A stretch of DNA of 64,000 nucleotides from Chelydra serpentina. Taxonomy: Eukaryota; Chordata; Testudines; Chelydridae. The stretch is from positions 23,826,001-23,890,000 of the forward strand of contig JBAIAC010000033.1 in the NCBI GenBank assembly GCA_037349315.1. The letters are read 5' to 3'. Below the pieces are notes generated by a model. The model was not told where the DNA came from. It worked only from the letters and a program-made list of their open reading frames with translations, and did not search any database. Shown piece by piece: positions 42,273 through 57,800 of this stretch (its first letter is position 1; each line of letters starts with the position of its first letter). The position numbers and the translations under genes are program-made.

Positions 42273-44678
42273 CTGCAAACAGAAATATTGATCTATTAAG
42301 ACAGACAATAAATTCTGACTTAATTCTACAGGTTTGGCCTTTTTAATATCCTAAATACTGCATTCACATTCGGTATCAACTAATCTAGGTCAACAGCGTC
42401 AGTCAGTCAAAGCCAGTTTCTGCTGCCAAAATTGCTGTCATATAAAGCACCAAAGTTATAAATCTTTGTTGTAGTGATTATTATAAAGAGCCCTCACTTC
42501 AAATATGCATCACTATACAGCACTACAAAAATACACTCCCTCGAGACTTGCTGCAGACATTTTTCCAGTCACCACGCAGTGGAATGACTCAAGTGATTTT
42601 CAAATACTTAAACTGAATCATACCACTTCATTGTATGAAGGAGGGATCTCAGTGGTTTGAGCATTGGCCTGCTAAACCCAGGGTTGTGAGTTCAATCCCT
42701 GAGGGGGCCATTTAGAAATCTGGGGCAAAAATTGGGGGATTGGTCCTGCTTTGAGCAGGGGGTTGGACTAGATGACCTCCAACCCCAGGTCCCTTCCAAC
42801 CCTGATATTCTATGATTACATTATGAAGGCTGATTAATGAGCAGACTATTATATTTACCTCAACTCCCCAGGCCGTTATGTAAGAGCTCCCAAACAGAAG
42901 CATTTGTAATGAAGATCATTTTGCTTAATAAATGAAACAGTTAAAACACAAGGACATACGAAAAGTCCTCTTTAATAAAAGCTACTGGTTGAAAACTCCT
43001 TAGGGCCAAGTTTTACTTCAAATACATTAAAGTCAACAGACTAACCCACATGTGAATCTGAAAGCAGAATTTGGTCCTTTGATATTAATTGCATAATTAA
43101 ATGAAATCAAATCAAAATGAAATATTTCTTACCAGTAAGTCCCACCTTCTTCCGGCACATGAAACAGCGATTCTTTTTCTGTTTTGGTTTGTCAAGTGAC
43201 TTGTCTTGTTCTTCAGATGTAGACTCTGCACTCTCTGACACTAAAACTAATATAAAAGAGATAAAACACTGAAAAAAGAGTGAAAAAAACTGCAAGAGAT
43301 TTGTTTGAGCCACAAGAGAAATTTGAAGCCTATTTTGTACATTCAAGCTCTGGGACTTGTAACCTTGTTGTAATCAATTTTTCCTTCCATAATCTACAAT
43401 CTAGTCATGTGTGGAACTCTGCTTTAGCAATATTTCTGCATCACACAACAAGTGCACTTGAGCTCCCTCTTTCTAAATTTAATTATCCAATCTGACTCAT
43501 CCAAGAGAGAAGTCAGTAGACAGTGCTGAATGTTTTATATACATTTAATAACATACAAACTACTGTAAGGACTAGTAAGATAAAGAAAGACCAAGGTTTA
43601 AATATACACACACTGTTCCTTTTAAATCTCAAAAACCAAGATTTAAAAATGGGTCTGAAGTTACCAAGTTTGGCAAGATGCAAGTGTAAGGTTTAACAGT
43701 TCCATAAAATTGTTACAATTAGCAGTATTCAAAGCTAATTCAAGTCAAGTGAGAAGCAGAGATAATTTACCACAGTTCAATAAAACACTTCTCCCTTCCG
43801 CAATGCTGCCTCACAATGCTATCTTGCTGAGGATAACAATACTGGATCAAACAACTTTTGGTATGCCAGAGTTATGCTACTGAGATGCAGCTTCTCTTTC
43901 CAGCTAGTGGAGGCTAAAGTGAAGACATCCATTGCCAATGGAGAAAAGAATTTAACTATGAAATCTGAGGGAGAAGGAATTACCCAAAGTGAAAACGACA
44001 TCCTTTTGGGAAGGTGGAGCTGTAATGTTTCCAGGCCATTCTAATCTTCTCTCACATCTGAAAGTGAGACTTGGGATGCATATGGGAGAATCCAAGTAGA
44101 GAACATAAAACTGAACAAGTTGCCTGACCCAAGAAAAACATGAGTGGTATTTTATTCAGTTGCTGCCCTCTTCTCTACACCTTAGTGTCTCAGAAACTTA
44201 AAAAACTGACAGCAAGGGAAATTGTTTTAAATGGGTCTGCAAGCCAAACACTACTTACCAGCTATCTGCTAGGTCACAACAGGACAAGCATGCACTGCCT
44301 AGGGTGTAGAAAAGTGAGCAGAAGAAATAGGGTGCACAAGGGAAGGGACAGAGAAAGAATGAAAGGAGGCCACAACTGGGTGAGTGCCAGCGGAAACAGG
44401 GCTAATCACAAATTGCTAAAGAAGGGATACAGCAGTAGTCCTAAAAGTTTGTCTGCAACTTGGCTACTTTTTCTGACAATATACACACAGCTGCATGCTC
44501 ACCAGGCAGAATCTGTCAGAGATATGGTGAAGTATCACTTAACAGCTCTCTACCAAACTCACTACTACTCCTATAGACTCACCTTTACTTGACAGTTCAT
44601 GCTTTTTCGCTGTCAATATCTGAATGTTTGGGGTGTGCTTAGTGTGTGTGTATGTATGTGTGTGTGTATATATATATA

Positions 44679-44723
<45 letters not shown>

Positions 44724-47700
44724 TTGAAATGATCAATGGTATAACTATCTTCAAGTGTTTGTTAACTAGAAGTCCACTTTGTAGACTGGCATTTTGAAAA
44801 CTAATAAAATAAAAGGTTACAAGAGGCAGGAAAATAAGTTTGGATGCAAAACAGGAGAATCTAAGTCTTTTAAAACTAACAGGATGAAATTCTAAAGTAA
44901 GCAACTCCACTGATCTCCTCAAAGACTTGGGACAAAGCATGACATGCAACAGCATGTACAATGGCGGCAAGGTGTGTGCAAGAGGAAAAAACTCATTTTA
45001 GTGAGTTAATATCTTAAAGTTACTGTTTAAGGAAAATTAGTGAGCCACAAAATACTAAATAGCAAAATAAAGGTTTGTTACAGCAAAGACCTAATGCAAA
45101 TAAAAACATCAGTTTGGTTGAAAGGTTAACCTAGTGAGGATAAATATATAAATGAAACATATCCATGCAGACATTCATTCCATTATAAAGCAATATTACC
45201 ATCATGACACATTTGTACCAAAGAATTTCATGACCTAATGTGTGTCACCAAATGTATAGTATTTAAGTAAAACTCACTTACCTAGTGCATAGTTTAAAAT
45301 CTGTATCATACATCTTTCCTCTCTCTCTGCAGCCTTCATCTAGGAAGTCAGGATCATCTACATAATTTTCTATGCTTGCATCATAAAGTAAGTGTACTCT
45401 GTTTCGGAGCCCCTTTAGTATCAAGTAAATCTAAAATAAAATATCAGCAAGTCTTCTCCCTTATGGTCTTCTACTGAAATACTCTAGGTGAGGTCCACCG
45501 ATGTCGGTAGGGATGGGAAATTTTAGATCATTTTATTTACATGTCTTAATAATCTGTGCTCATTTTAAGTTACTTGTTTGCACTTTCTATTTAGTTTTAA
45601 TTACTTGCATTTCAGGAGTTATGGCAGGTAGTCTATGATCACTGCAAACGCTACATTTTATATTGCTTGTTCAGCAGCAGAGGGGCTAAAGGGACATCTT
45701 AAAATATTCTTTGGCTGCAGCAATTAGGGTGACCAGACAGCAAATGTGAAAAATCAGGACAGGGGGTGGGAGTGGGGGGGTAATAGGAGCCTACATAAGA
45801 AAAAGACCCCAAAATCAGGACTATCCCTATAAAATTGGGACATCTGGTCATCCTAGCAGCAATAGTAGTACAAGAAAGGTCAGATGAGTGTGAAGCAGGG
45901 GAAGGCGAGAAGTAAGCGACTAGCAAAGTAGTTTGCCACTTACCAGTTATTTAAAGTGGCATTGCCAAAGTTTTCCTTCATGCAAGATATCGAGCCTGAT
46001 CCTCTGCCCCTCCTCATTCCACTTTGTACTTCTTAAGCACTAAAGCTGATCTAGCTTCCACTTGTGTTACAGCAGTACTAAGGCTACTGTGGCCCTTGCA
46101 GCTCCCAGTGTCCGGGGGGTATTGGAAAGGTAGTATTAAAGCCACTTATACTTCCCTCCCGAGCATAATCCACTCTTCTTAGAGGGAGGGTGGATTCCTC
46201 AGTAGCAAAAAGCTTGGGAAACAGTGGAAGCAAAGACAACCCTTATTTAAAAAAAACAAAACAAAAAAAAAAACAGTACCAATGGGAAAGCAGCATAGCA
46301 ACTGTCTGCTAGTATGGTTTTCCCCGTTACATCCTCCCTATTCTTGGGTTTCAAAGCTTCATGTAGCTACATTATACATGGAAGTCAGCAATCCCCTTAT
46401 AATGTGCGTTTCAGACACCTTTAAACCTCCAGCGGTTTGAACTTTAGCCCTACTGGCCTGTAACTCCTCCTTGCACTCTAGTTGCAGTACCACAGTAACA
46501 CTTCTAGACTACCCTCCTGAACCCAACTCTTGCAAGAATATGCTGAACTGTGGTGCTGAGTTTGTATAAAACAGCCCCACTATAAAGTAAAGGATCTTTG
46601 ACATGCATTGGAGTCATGACTATTAATCTTAATTACATAAACCAGAGTTTTGGAGGCATAGCAGTGCTTGCTGCCTGTATTAGAGCAAGTTGCAAAGGAG
46701 TTTTCGTATGCCTAATTGGGCCTGTCCAACAAGAGAATCGCATATTGCAACAAGGCCAGGGACCCACCTGAGCAAGGAGTGAAAATGGCTGGTGCAGTAC
46801 AAAGTATTTAGACTGCAAAGTCCAGCAGGGTCATGCAGTAACCAGATGTCTTTATCTGATTAATACATGGAGAAATCAAGAGCCTCCAATGCAGTTTTGA
46901 TCGTTAACATTCAAAAACATGAGGCTAGAAGTACAATATATTGAAAAGAACACTTCCAATGACCGAAAAGGTCTTTTCCACTTTTAATTTCTACAGGACC
47001 AGTTGTACATCCTAAATTTGCAAGGTAAAGGGTCCCCTCAATGTGCAGATCTACCTAAGGCTATGCTTAAGACGCAGAGGCTGTACAACAGTACCAAAGC
47101 AACTTCACCATCTGATTCTCCTACAGTTTGCCAAGGAGAAGCCCTAATCCAATGAACCCACTGGCTAGCTCAACAGATTGTGAGTCTCACTGGCTAACTG
47201 TAGCAGGTCGGAGGGCACAATGCACTATGATGTGTATTTAGAAAGCTACAGGGAGGAGCTCGCTGGAGGGTATAGTTATGGAGATATGCTGGGCAGCTCT
47301 GCTGGGAATCTGAGCTTTGCTGGAGGGACTGTCTGGGGAAGGGTGCAGAAGACATGGAGTCAGACTGAAAGTAAAATGGAAGTAGACTGCAAAGATTGTT
47401 CTGTCAGTTTCCACTGCAGAGAGGAAAACAAAAAGCACAGGATGGTGTAGTGTTATCTTTGGATACTTTAAGTCTTCCCAGGTGATGTAATACTGTGTCT
47501 GCAACATAAAATGTTGTGTGAAATTTGAAGTCCGTAACTGTAATCATTGTTAAACTACAGGAGTTCAAGAAAGCCTGAAAGGACAGTTGTCATCTTATAC
47601 TGGTTGAAGCAAGCCTCCTAGGAGTCTGACAGTGGCCTAGAAATTTCAAGTTTGTGCTCCTTATTGAAATGATCTGTTTTTAGAATGACCAGTGTCAGGT

Positions 47701-50700
47701 TTTCTGTTTAAGGGATTTTAGCACAACTCTAAATGGAACACACAAAATATTCATAACTGTGGAGCCACTAGGGTGCTTCCCTAATTTTGCTCCATGTTGC
47801 CTTTTGCAATGTAAGTGCTCTTTTAAGCAGTACGGGCAATATATGCAAACTGAATATGAGCAGTTCTGTCACAGCTTGGATCTAAAGCCCTTTGAAGTCT
47901 ATGGAAATGTTCCCATTGACTTACATGTGCTTTCAGTCACACCAGCAGATATTGTGAGCACCATAGCATTTATCTAAGATATTCAATACTGCATGCAATG
48001 TGTTCCTTGTAGTTAGTCCATTTTTATTTTAAATAATAGTCCATCTCAAAAACTTATTTACCTATGGACTGGGCAGACCAAGACATGAGTCAACAGTGGG
48101 CACCTTCCAGTAGTCAGACAGACCTTTCATGCATTTTGCCAACTTCATTTTCATTGAGCTCAGACAAGTTTCATGATGGCACACAATGCCCAGTGACTTA
48201 AATCAAGCTATTTCTACTTCCTGGCCATCTACACAGGAGTCCTGAAAGCCTGGTTTTTTGGTCTCAATCTTTTGCTGTTCTGGGCCAGTGTATCTACCAT
48301 AACTTTGAGTGCACTTTTCATTAAAAAGCTCTCAACCCTACCACTTGTTGAAACCCACTCCCATCCTAAAAGTTATGCAGATATTGCCATTAAGCAAGAA
48401 AAAAGGCAGACCAGCCTGTAGCCCTACTATGCTGCGTATGCCCTTAAGTGACCTTTACATTATAATCAGAAGAAGTCAAAGAACATTAGAGACTTTAGCT
48501 GTACATCAACAAAAGTATTACTGTGTTACCCTGCATTTAGCAGGGAGCATACATGAAGATAATGAATGGTTTGTAGCACTATAACTTGCAAAGTAGTAGG
48601 CAGATATTAATCTCCATTTTACAGATGAGGAAAGACTGAAAACTAATCAGGGTAAAAATTCTAGTAAATATTTGTTCAGTACTCTGAAAACAAAGTCTGA
48701 CTATTACCTGAACATTTCTAGGGCAAAATCCTCATGAGGGGGGAAAAAAAGTTAGGTTTTATCTTAATGCATTTTATTTTGTCATATTAGGGATAATGTC
48801 CATAAGATTTGAGAATGTTCACAATTAATTGCTTTTAGAGTGATCCAATATCTTTGGCTTTGCTACAGTATTTAAAACCTGCAAACAGTTTGAGTAAACA
48901 AATTGTAGAACATGCTGACTATTTGAAAGCCAGGTTTGCTAAAGTTTCCTAACTCTTCCTTGATCTGTTTTGCAAGGCATAACACAAACGTGGGTGTATA
49001 AAGGCAAAGCCACACAGACCAGATCAAGTCAGAGCCATCTGAGGGATTTGTAACCTGGCAATTTTACCTAGATAGCTGAACATGTTACATGATATCTGCA
49101 CAAATGCAAATAATACTCCATGTGTCTGTTTGCTAGTTTGTGTTTTTTTTTTATCTTCTAGGAGGGTCTGAGTGTGATTTGTCCAGGCTCTCATTTACAC
49201 TTGCAGCTGCATGTAGCATATGTGTAGCCACATGCCACAGGGAAAGGCAGGCTGCAGCCACAATGCTGTGTGTAGCTGCATGTGACAGTGAAAGGTTCTG
49301 GCAACAGGGCAGTACACTGCTAAAAAGAAAGTGTAGATGTAGAAGGCACAGCTTGGGCATGTAGAGAGACATCCAGGGTACATCTCCTAGGGTTCTGGCA
49401 TCTCTTTACTCACCTAAGCCTCAGTGTCTACACTTCTATTTAAACCTGTACTAGCTGGGCATGCAATGTCTGTACTCTGCACACTGCCTTAAGTGCAGAT
49501 CTACCCATTATTGCAGCCTTGTGTGTTCTGTTATACAAATCTAATAGCAACCAATTTTCATTTCTACAAAAACATTAGTGGATACTTTAACCTTTATTAA
49601 ATGACTAGTATGGAACACACTCGAAAACGTCAGATTTATTTGAATGAGGTATGTTTATATTTGGTTTATGATTATACTGTGCAGTATATTTTCATTTTGA
49701 ATTCTCAGCTGATGCAGTGTTCTATGCAATAAAGAACTAATGCTTCAGTCTGGCACTAACTCCCCATACTGCTTTGATCAGAAATTACAAGCTATTTTTA
49801 TGGTAGCTACTGAAGCAGCTACCAAAACATGAAACTTTCTTAATTTAAGGTAAACAGGTACAACGTTCTGACGCACAAAGCAAGAATTGCTTCTTAGAAG
49901 CAGGAATTTTAGAAAGCTGGGGTGAGTAAAATGGTAACATTTCACCCTCTGACTCCAGCACCTCAACCAAGCTTCACAGTCATCATTGCTGAGTACAGTA
50001 TTAAAATTGTTTGTTTAAAATTGTTTAAAACGTATACTGTAGATGTATATAATGTCTTTTGTCTGGGAAAAAAAACTTAACCCCCCTATTTACATTAATT
50101 CTTATGGGGAAATTGGATTTGCTTAACATTGTTTTGCCTAAAGTCGCATTTTTCAAGAACGTAACTACAACGTTAAGCAAGGAGTTACTGTATCAGGGTT
50201 TCTAATTTATGTGAGCCTGCCCTCTGGTGAAAAAAACAACCACCACCAACAATACACTTTTCACTCGTTTGAAGGAGGAGGGGAAAGGGAGGAGGCAGGG
50301 TCGTCTGTCAGTGCATCCAGAGGGGCAGGCCTCGGAGACAGGAGGAGAAACCTCTTATCGGCTGATTACCAGCTCCATATTCCAGAACAAACATAATGCC
50401 AGACTGCCCTCCAAGCCCTTCCTTTGGGGCACTGGGTCATTCATAAACAATGGAATGATACAGAATCCTTGTTATATGAAGGCTACCACAAACCCTGAAA
50501 ATCCTGAGATGACATGAGGCCAAAGTGAAATCTGGGATGTTCCCAACAAAAGGAGCCCCCTAAAAAGGGAGAGCAACCTGATCCATATCATTAATATTTT
50601 ACTGCAGGGAAGCAGGAACTGTAGTTCACAAGACCAGACAATATCAGAATGGGAGATATGAATCTGCTGCAGAAGTAAAATAAGCAGCCACAAGATCAGG

Positions 50701-53700
50701 AGTCTTTCTAGACTACCCTTGTGTTTTCCTGTCTGCGATATTGAGATGGATATTAGAGAGTTAACTAGTCTGTCTTAGAAAACACTGCATCTACCCAACT
50801 GCCCAGTCCATTCAGGGGACACCCACTTGAAGAATCTGTTGTAAAGTCTGTAGAACTCAAATTGCAGGGGCAGATTTGGCATGTGGATTGGCACAAGCCA
50901 CCCATGTTCTTTTGCATATATGAATTAACTAGCATGGCCTCCCGCTTTTCCTATCCCATTCCCCTCACCAATTTTTCCTCAGAATCTTCAATTCATAGCC
51001 ACAAAGACATTTGGCAGTTAGTCCCAGTTCTATTGATGAGGCTCTGCAGGAAAGCTCAGCAGGTAGGTTCTTCCTAGTCTGGACACATTCTCTCTCTTCA
51101 GATGAGCTAGGAGGAGAGTGTCATGACAGAGATCTGAGGACTTGGCCCTATTAAAAATGAAGGGACAAAGGATGAAAGAAACGTGTAGATTTATCCGCAG
51201 GGAAGAAATGAATTGTAGTTCTCAAATCTTCTCAGGAGAAATAAATGGGTAAATCCAACCCTACACCGTCCGATGAGATTGCAGTAGTTCTGGAGTGAAT
51301 TGAGCAAAGAAAACTGAGTGGAAAGCCAGTCTGGAACCACCTGATCTCCCTTACCAAAAGGTTAAGTGGTGTCTGTACTCCTCTCAGAATCAGTCAGCTA
51401 TTAGCTAGGAGTGGAGGTTCTGCTAGTTGTGGCAAGTTACCCCCGTGGCTGGGGTCTCTTGCAGCAAACCCTCATGGAGCAGGGGCAGCTCACTGAAGAG
51501 ATAAGCACTGAAGAGAACAGGTGAGGAAGAACCCCTCACTTTTTCATTCACCTGTGGAAGGTAAAAACAAGATGGTAGATGCTGCAGAGGTGGAATGGCT
51601 TGACTGTGCTACAAGCTGAAATGAAGCCAAGTGAGTAGGGAGCAGAGCATGCACTGGATGCCAGGAGAAGAGCCATGGGACTGGAGAATCTTGGAAAATT
51701 ATTTGCCAGCCTAAGAACCAGTAAGGAGAAGGGAAAACCCAGCTCTGTGCCAGGGAGACCAGACCATGGAAATATATTTTTTCCTAATATACAATCCATG
51801 GCATCTTAGATCTCATATCAAGGTTTTATCTTCATTAGGTGAAATTGAGGAGTCTTCATTTGGGGGATAATTCCATATGAACAGGAGTAAAATATTATAC
51901 CAATTATAAGCCATGTCAGTTTGTCTGTAAAATGGGAGTATGGAGATATGCATTTACACATGTTCATTTATGTACTGATAGATTTTAATGTGAGAATTTA
52001 CCTTAGAAATATCTCTATTTTAAACTGACTACATAAACTAAAAAAAGCATGAAACCACATACAAGAACATTTTCCATGTTCTTCTATTTAGCACAAGTAG
52101 CAGTCAGTTAGAAAGACTGAGTGACCCATCCTATCTCAAAGGGGGAGAACAGTATTCAAAATGATAAACTTTAAATTTTAGAGTACATCTGAAGAGTGGG
52201 GTTCAGACATTAGAGGTGGGTGTGGTATAAGAATTTAGCTTTGGGAATATTTAGTATATAATTAAATTAAGTTAGATGTATAGCAGGTCTTGTATCTGTG
52301 GAAAAGTCAACCATGTAATTCTAAATGTAGGGTGGGATTTTTGTCAAAGGTGCTCAGCACCGCCCTAATCTTTTGCTCCCACTCAGGTGCAATTTAAATC
52401 AATGGAGCAAGAATAGACAACACTAAGGGTAGGTCTACACTTACCCGTCGCGTCGGAGGCGTCAAATCGATGTTCTGGGTTTGATTTATCGCGTCTTGTC
52501 TAGACGCGATAAATCGAACCAGGAAGTGCTCCCCCGTCGACGCTGGTAATCCTGCTCCACGAACGGAGCAGGCAGTCGACGGGGGAGCCTGCGCGCCGCG
52601 GCGTGGACCAGGGGTGAGTACTTTTAAGTTCGAAATAAGATACTTCGACTTCAGCTACGTTATTCACATAGCTGAAGTCGCGTATCTTATTTTGAATTTC
52701 GGGGCTAGTGTAGACTAGCCCTAAGATCGTTTGAAAAAATCTCACCTTTAAGCCCTCTCCACGATGCCTCCGTGGTTGATACATTCGCATCAATAGCTGA
52801 GACATAGGTGAGAGGATTATTCCAGGAGTGGGTGGGTGAGATTCTGTGGCCTGCATTGTGCAGGTCAGATTAGATGATCATTATGGTCCCTTCTGACCTT
52901 AAAGACTATGAGTCTATCACATAAACACCCCGAAGGTGGCCCTGCAACAGTCTGCTCTCCACTGTCCTTGTAGCTGAAACAGCCAAGAGTTTCTCTGCCA
53001 CTGGGGTGAAAATAACCAACATTAGTGTGAAAGGGTGGTGGTGGCAAATGTCAAATTAGTCTGGAACATTCCCTGAAACAGCTAAAGCCACCTTCCTCCT
53101 CAAGCAGTAAAAACCCTGAAGATTGATATCTGCACCATATCTGAAGTGTGCTGGCCAGGAAGCAGTGAAAAGAAAGTTGAGGACCACATAATGATGATAA
53201 TGCCTCAGTATTGCAAGGTTCTGAGAAAAGTTAGGGACATGGAATTGGTAATTCCATTTTCTCTGCCCCCCTCCCTCCCGCCCATCTCATAAAACTTAAC
53301 ACTATTATATATCTTTACTTATGATCATGTTAAAATGTGCAACCTTCCTGAAAGTAACTGAAAACCGTGTGGGGAAAAATTCACTTTGTGCCAACCATAA
53401 AGATTTCAGGGCAGTATTAGTAAAGTCACCTACCCAGAAAAAGGCAGTTATTCTCGAATGTATTTTCCATTGTCCTTTAGCACCTGAATTTTAACCCTTG
53501 CTGCAAAATTACAGCAGGTTTGGTGTACATAATTTAATCTTTGATAAGCTGCATATTGATGGTTCCATCTAATGTATATGTACTATTAGTCAGCCTTTTA
53601 CCTACAAGATAATATTCCATATTACAGTGTATTACCAGTTTCAAAATGGATTGAAGACCACTAGAATTATTCTCACTGTATCAGCTCCACAACAATGCAT

Positions 53701-54849
53701 GCTACTGCTAGAGCATTTACAGCTAATATCCAAACTATGTCAAAAAGTTCACAATCAAGTTTGGGCTGATAAAAACAGACCATTGTCCATATCTATATAT
53801 TTAACAGCACCAAGTTCTTTCATCACTTAATAGTGAAAATCTGATGTTAATAATGTTTTAGTAAAAATTAATCCATCCATTCATAATGTTAGCTAAATGC
53901 ATATTTCCCCAACCCCAGTTAAAAACCAAGCACTAAGGCACACACTGATTTTAACCGCATTTTATATGGTTAGAATTCAAAGTCAACTGAAATGTGAACA
54001 TTTGTGTCAACCTTCTTTGAAGTTTCCATACGTGTAGTATTTCCACATTAAAAGCACATGCATACCATGTTTTATTGTCTTTCAGTTTTATGCAACATTG
54101 TCATTACATTGCTCAGAATGCAATATGTTAGACTATATTATAAAACTAGTCAAGGTGTAAAAACAGCATATATATTTCATACATGCTTTAATTATGCAAA
54201 TTCAGACACTAACCTTGCAAATCTTCTGTTTCAGGTACTGTTTTGTCCACAGCTGTAATTTCTGCTTGGGATGATGCTACAGATTCTGTTAAAAGTGACT
54301 GGTTTGACACAGGACTAGGAAGAAAACAGTTGAGAATTTGTAAGAGCCAGGTACATCACTTTATTTTCACAAACATTGCTCAGATATTATAATAGGACAA
54401 ACGCACGCAGTGTGCCAAATCTTTTTATTTACAAGTTAAGGACTTCAACGGAAAATTACAGCACTAGTTAGTGTTTAAACAACAAAAATTGATGAGAAGC
54501 CAAATATTTTCAGCTTCCATTATAGCACACACTTCAGTTATGAGTAGGCTTGGCAGAATTTTTATTTTCTTATAATGTTAATTGATAATACTGATGTTTA
54601 TTTAAGTTTTTTATTTTTACCCATTTTAATTTTCAGTTGCAAGAAATTATGGGGGGGATTAGACTATTATTTAATGACACTAGGAATTGAGATTCAAATA
54701 GTTAAAGCTTTAACACCTTTAAAGCATAAATTGCCAACATCAAATCAAAATAAACAACGTAAATATGCTTAAATCAAACCCTAATAAATTCTCAGATTTT
54801 TCTTACTTTGCCTATCTGTAAATTTTAATTATTGATAGAAATATTTTGT

Positions 54850-54894
<45 letters not shown>

Positions 54895-57800
54895 TGAGAA
54901 ACCAATGTTTATCGACATTTACAGATAATCTAATACTTCCAAGCCTAGTTAAGAGTAATGCCAACTATTAGTTGAAGTAACTGTAGTGGCTACTAAACCT
55001 CATATTCATATGCTGGTGTGTTTAACGTGAGTAAGAAAATTGCAGCTTGTCACTCTGAGTGGTCATTAGGCTGTAGCCTGAATCCAGGAAGATAGGGGAA
55101 TCTACTCAAATACTTAGGACTTCCACAGAACATCTTGCATTCTTTTCTTCCATCCTATCATCCCCTGTTACATAAAGAAGCCGGTAAGACTTTGGACTTG
55201 AGCCTTCAGTCACACTGATGATGCACTACTTAGAATAGATCAAAATTCCCAGGTGCTGTTAGAGGGCAGGGGGTAGATTTTCAATTTTATTTTAAATTTA
55301 ATACTTTTCTAAATAAAACTGAAGTTGAAACTTGCTCAAGTGGTTGAGGGCAACAGTCCACTTCCCTTTTAGGAATCCACTAACCCAGAGGTAGATTACA
55401 ATTTTGTGGGGCCCTGGGCCAGAGCAAGCAGGGGGCCCCTCCCCACCCCTTTCACCTGCAGTCCCTACCCCCCACAGCACTCAGGGAATGGGGTCAGGAT
55501 GCAGGGGCTTGCCCCTCCCACCAGGGAGCAGGGTTGTGGCACAGGGGCTTCCCCTGCTCCCCGGCAGGAGCACCGGGTGAGCAGGTGGAGCAGGGCAAGC
55601 CCCCATGCCACAATCCCGCTCCCTGGCAGGAGTGCTGGGTGAGCGGGTGGAGGGGGCAAGCCCCCACACCCGGACCCCGGCAGAAGCACCGGGTGAGTGG
55701 GTGGGGGCACTGGGGTGCCCATTTTTCCAGGACCCCTCATTTGGTCAGGGACCCTGGGCATGGACCCCATTGGCCCAGTACCTAATCTGCCAACCAAGAC
55801 AGAGATTATCAGAGAACTGACGGAAGGAAAGAGAGGCTGGCTCTGGATACTAGCCAGGATGTGGGGGGAGGAAGGGTAAAGGTGCCTTGCATCACTTCAG
55901 AGGGTTTTCCTCTGCCCCTGGGCCTATAATACTTTGACACTTTTCCAGACCTGGCATGAACTTTGTGCAGTTTGACTGGGTAGAAAGGCAGTATTAGTAT
56001 GAAGTTCAAACCTTCCACCCAAGCTCGAAATAGAAGGGTGAAAGGATCATAAGATCAGCTAGCACTGCAGTGGTATTCAGCTCATACCCAAGTTTACAAG
56101 TATGAGTTCTCAAGTTAACAGCTTTCATAAATATTGACTGAAGCTGTAAACTAGGACTGGTTGTGTTCAGACAACTATAAATGAAGGAGTCTAATCTTAC
56201 CTAACTGTAGTCTATTTTATGACATTTTTAAAAAGCTTGGTTGATGAAGTTAGAAATTGCAAGTCAATTTACTTTAAATTTTAATATAATCTGCTTCTCT
56301 AACATCTTTCATGCCAAAAGATCCCAATGAACTTGAAAAAATTAAACTGCTGTTGGGTTCATGTCATTCAATACTGAAATGCAGCTACCAAAATAAATAA
56401 GTAAATACTTAACTCTTACATACTGCTTTTCATTTGTAGATCTCGGAATGATTTACAAAAAGACATATATCCTTTACTAATTCAGACAGAGGTGAAGAAG
56501 ACGGCAGCTGAGTAGCAGAGCTAGGAATAGAACTCAAGTCTCCTATATCCTATTCTGAATAACCTATCCTCTAAATGAAATGATGAGATGAAATGAAGCA
56601 AGCAGTTCAATATGAAACATTGCAGTTCTCTTTACTGACACGCAATTAGAAGAGCTTCCTTGTCCAGTTTAAGTATTTATAATTAATAACTCCTATTTCT
56701 AAGATAGTTTCCCCTCAGAAAATCAACAGCCAAATTGCATGTTGTGGAGTGATGAGGCTTCATAGGCTGTTCTAGTGCAGATATGATTTCTCTATGACCA
56801 GAGAGGTGTCACTACAGAGATTTTGGCATTTGAGACTTTGAATTAAAAATCAGAATTTTGTTTTCAAATATATTTATAAGATGATCTTGTTTGTATAATA
56901 GTAATTGGTACAGAAATCTCATTTTTAAGTATGCAAGATCAAACTGCTCATTTCTCATTTCCAATGTTTAATATCTAATTATTCAACTTCAGGACGTAGT
57001 TGAAACAATCATGTTTATATCAGTGTGTATGTAAAATTTTGACTAACAAGCAGAGACAAGATAATTTACCTTGGCTGCGTAGACTGGGTAGATGTAGAGT
57101 CTAATGTTGACTGAGTTTCCGGGACACTGCCTTCTGTGTGCTGTACTGGTAAAGACTCAGTTATACTACTGACAGAAGTTGCTGGAAGAAAGACACTAAT
57201 GTAAAATGGGTTACACTGCCTTCTGGAGTTACAGAATGTATCCATAACAAAGATTCTTCTGCACTCTGGTCACAATTCAGCATGCTATTTTAACATATGG
57301 TGAAATTCCTTGCTGAATCAGAGCCTACATTTTAATAGATTTCTATTGTACTGTAATTACTTACATTAATTATGTCTGGTCACATTTGCCCATTTCACAC
57401 CCTTGTCCACCAAAAGCCCACACAGCACATATTTCAAAAAAGCAGCATTAAACAAAGGAAAGCATGACTGTTTTAAATTACTCAAAAGCTTCTATGAATA
57501 ACTGGTATTTCAACTTCACATTTTTGTAAGAGACCAGTACCACAGAAGATATTTTAGAATATTTGGGACCAGTATCCAACTGACGCTGTATGTTCAGGTA
57601 TCATTTTACTTAACGCTTTTCACTATGGATCCACCACTGCACTTTTGGCAATGCATCAGGCAATAACATGCCATTGAACTGAATGGAATGTTAGGGCCTA
57701 CATGAAATGACACATTTAGTAGCACAAGTTATGCTTTCTACATGGTCTACTTCCAGTGGACAAGTAGTTAAAAGTACGTAAAACGACAGCTTAAATCCAA

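Larger units (their letters stand above)
43247..54213 (-). other. ZFAND6: ZFAND6 intron between coding exons 3 and 4
   Basis: 11 kb, much poorer in transposons than FAH intron 13: one hAT MITE (45725), one Harbinger-like MITE (52427), a CR1 tail (52815) and the compound microsatellite. 45870-52420 has no recognised repeat or exon; short ORFs there, up to 150 codons at 44140, have no recognisable domain. Confidence 0.8.

Noticed and set aside
42641..42720. Possible tRNA gene
   Set aside because: A- and B-box-like sequences are present, but the acceptor stem does not pair and a CR1-type tail follows; it is a SINE.
44140..44592. 150-codon plus-strand ORF in a ZFAND6 intron
   Set aside because: No domain, no splice context, and antisense to ZFAND6; consistent with chance in AT-balanced intron sequence.
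44539..44970. 143-codon minus-strand ORF
   Set aside because: Its middle is the translated TG/TA/CA microsatellite (VCVCV and TYTH runs), so it is low-complexity.
43247..54213. Additional ZFAND6 coding exon near 45300-45420 (pyrimidine-rich run then CTGCAG)
   Set aside because: Exons 3 and 4 already join in the same phase as in mammals, and the candidate has no similarity to the family.
55465..55797. 110-codon Pro/Gly-rich ORF
   Set aside because: Product of the GC-rich minisatellite in the probable hAT element at 55386-55793.
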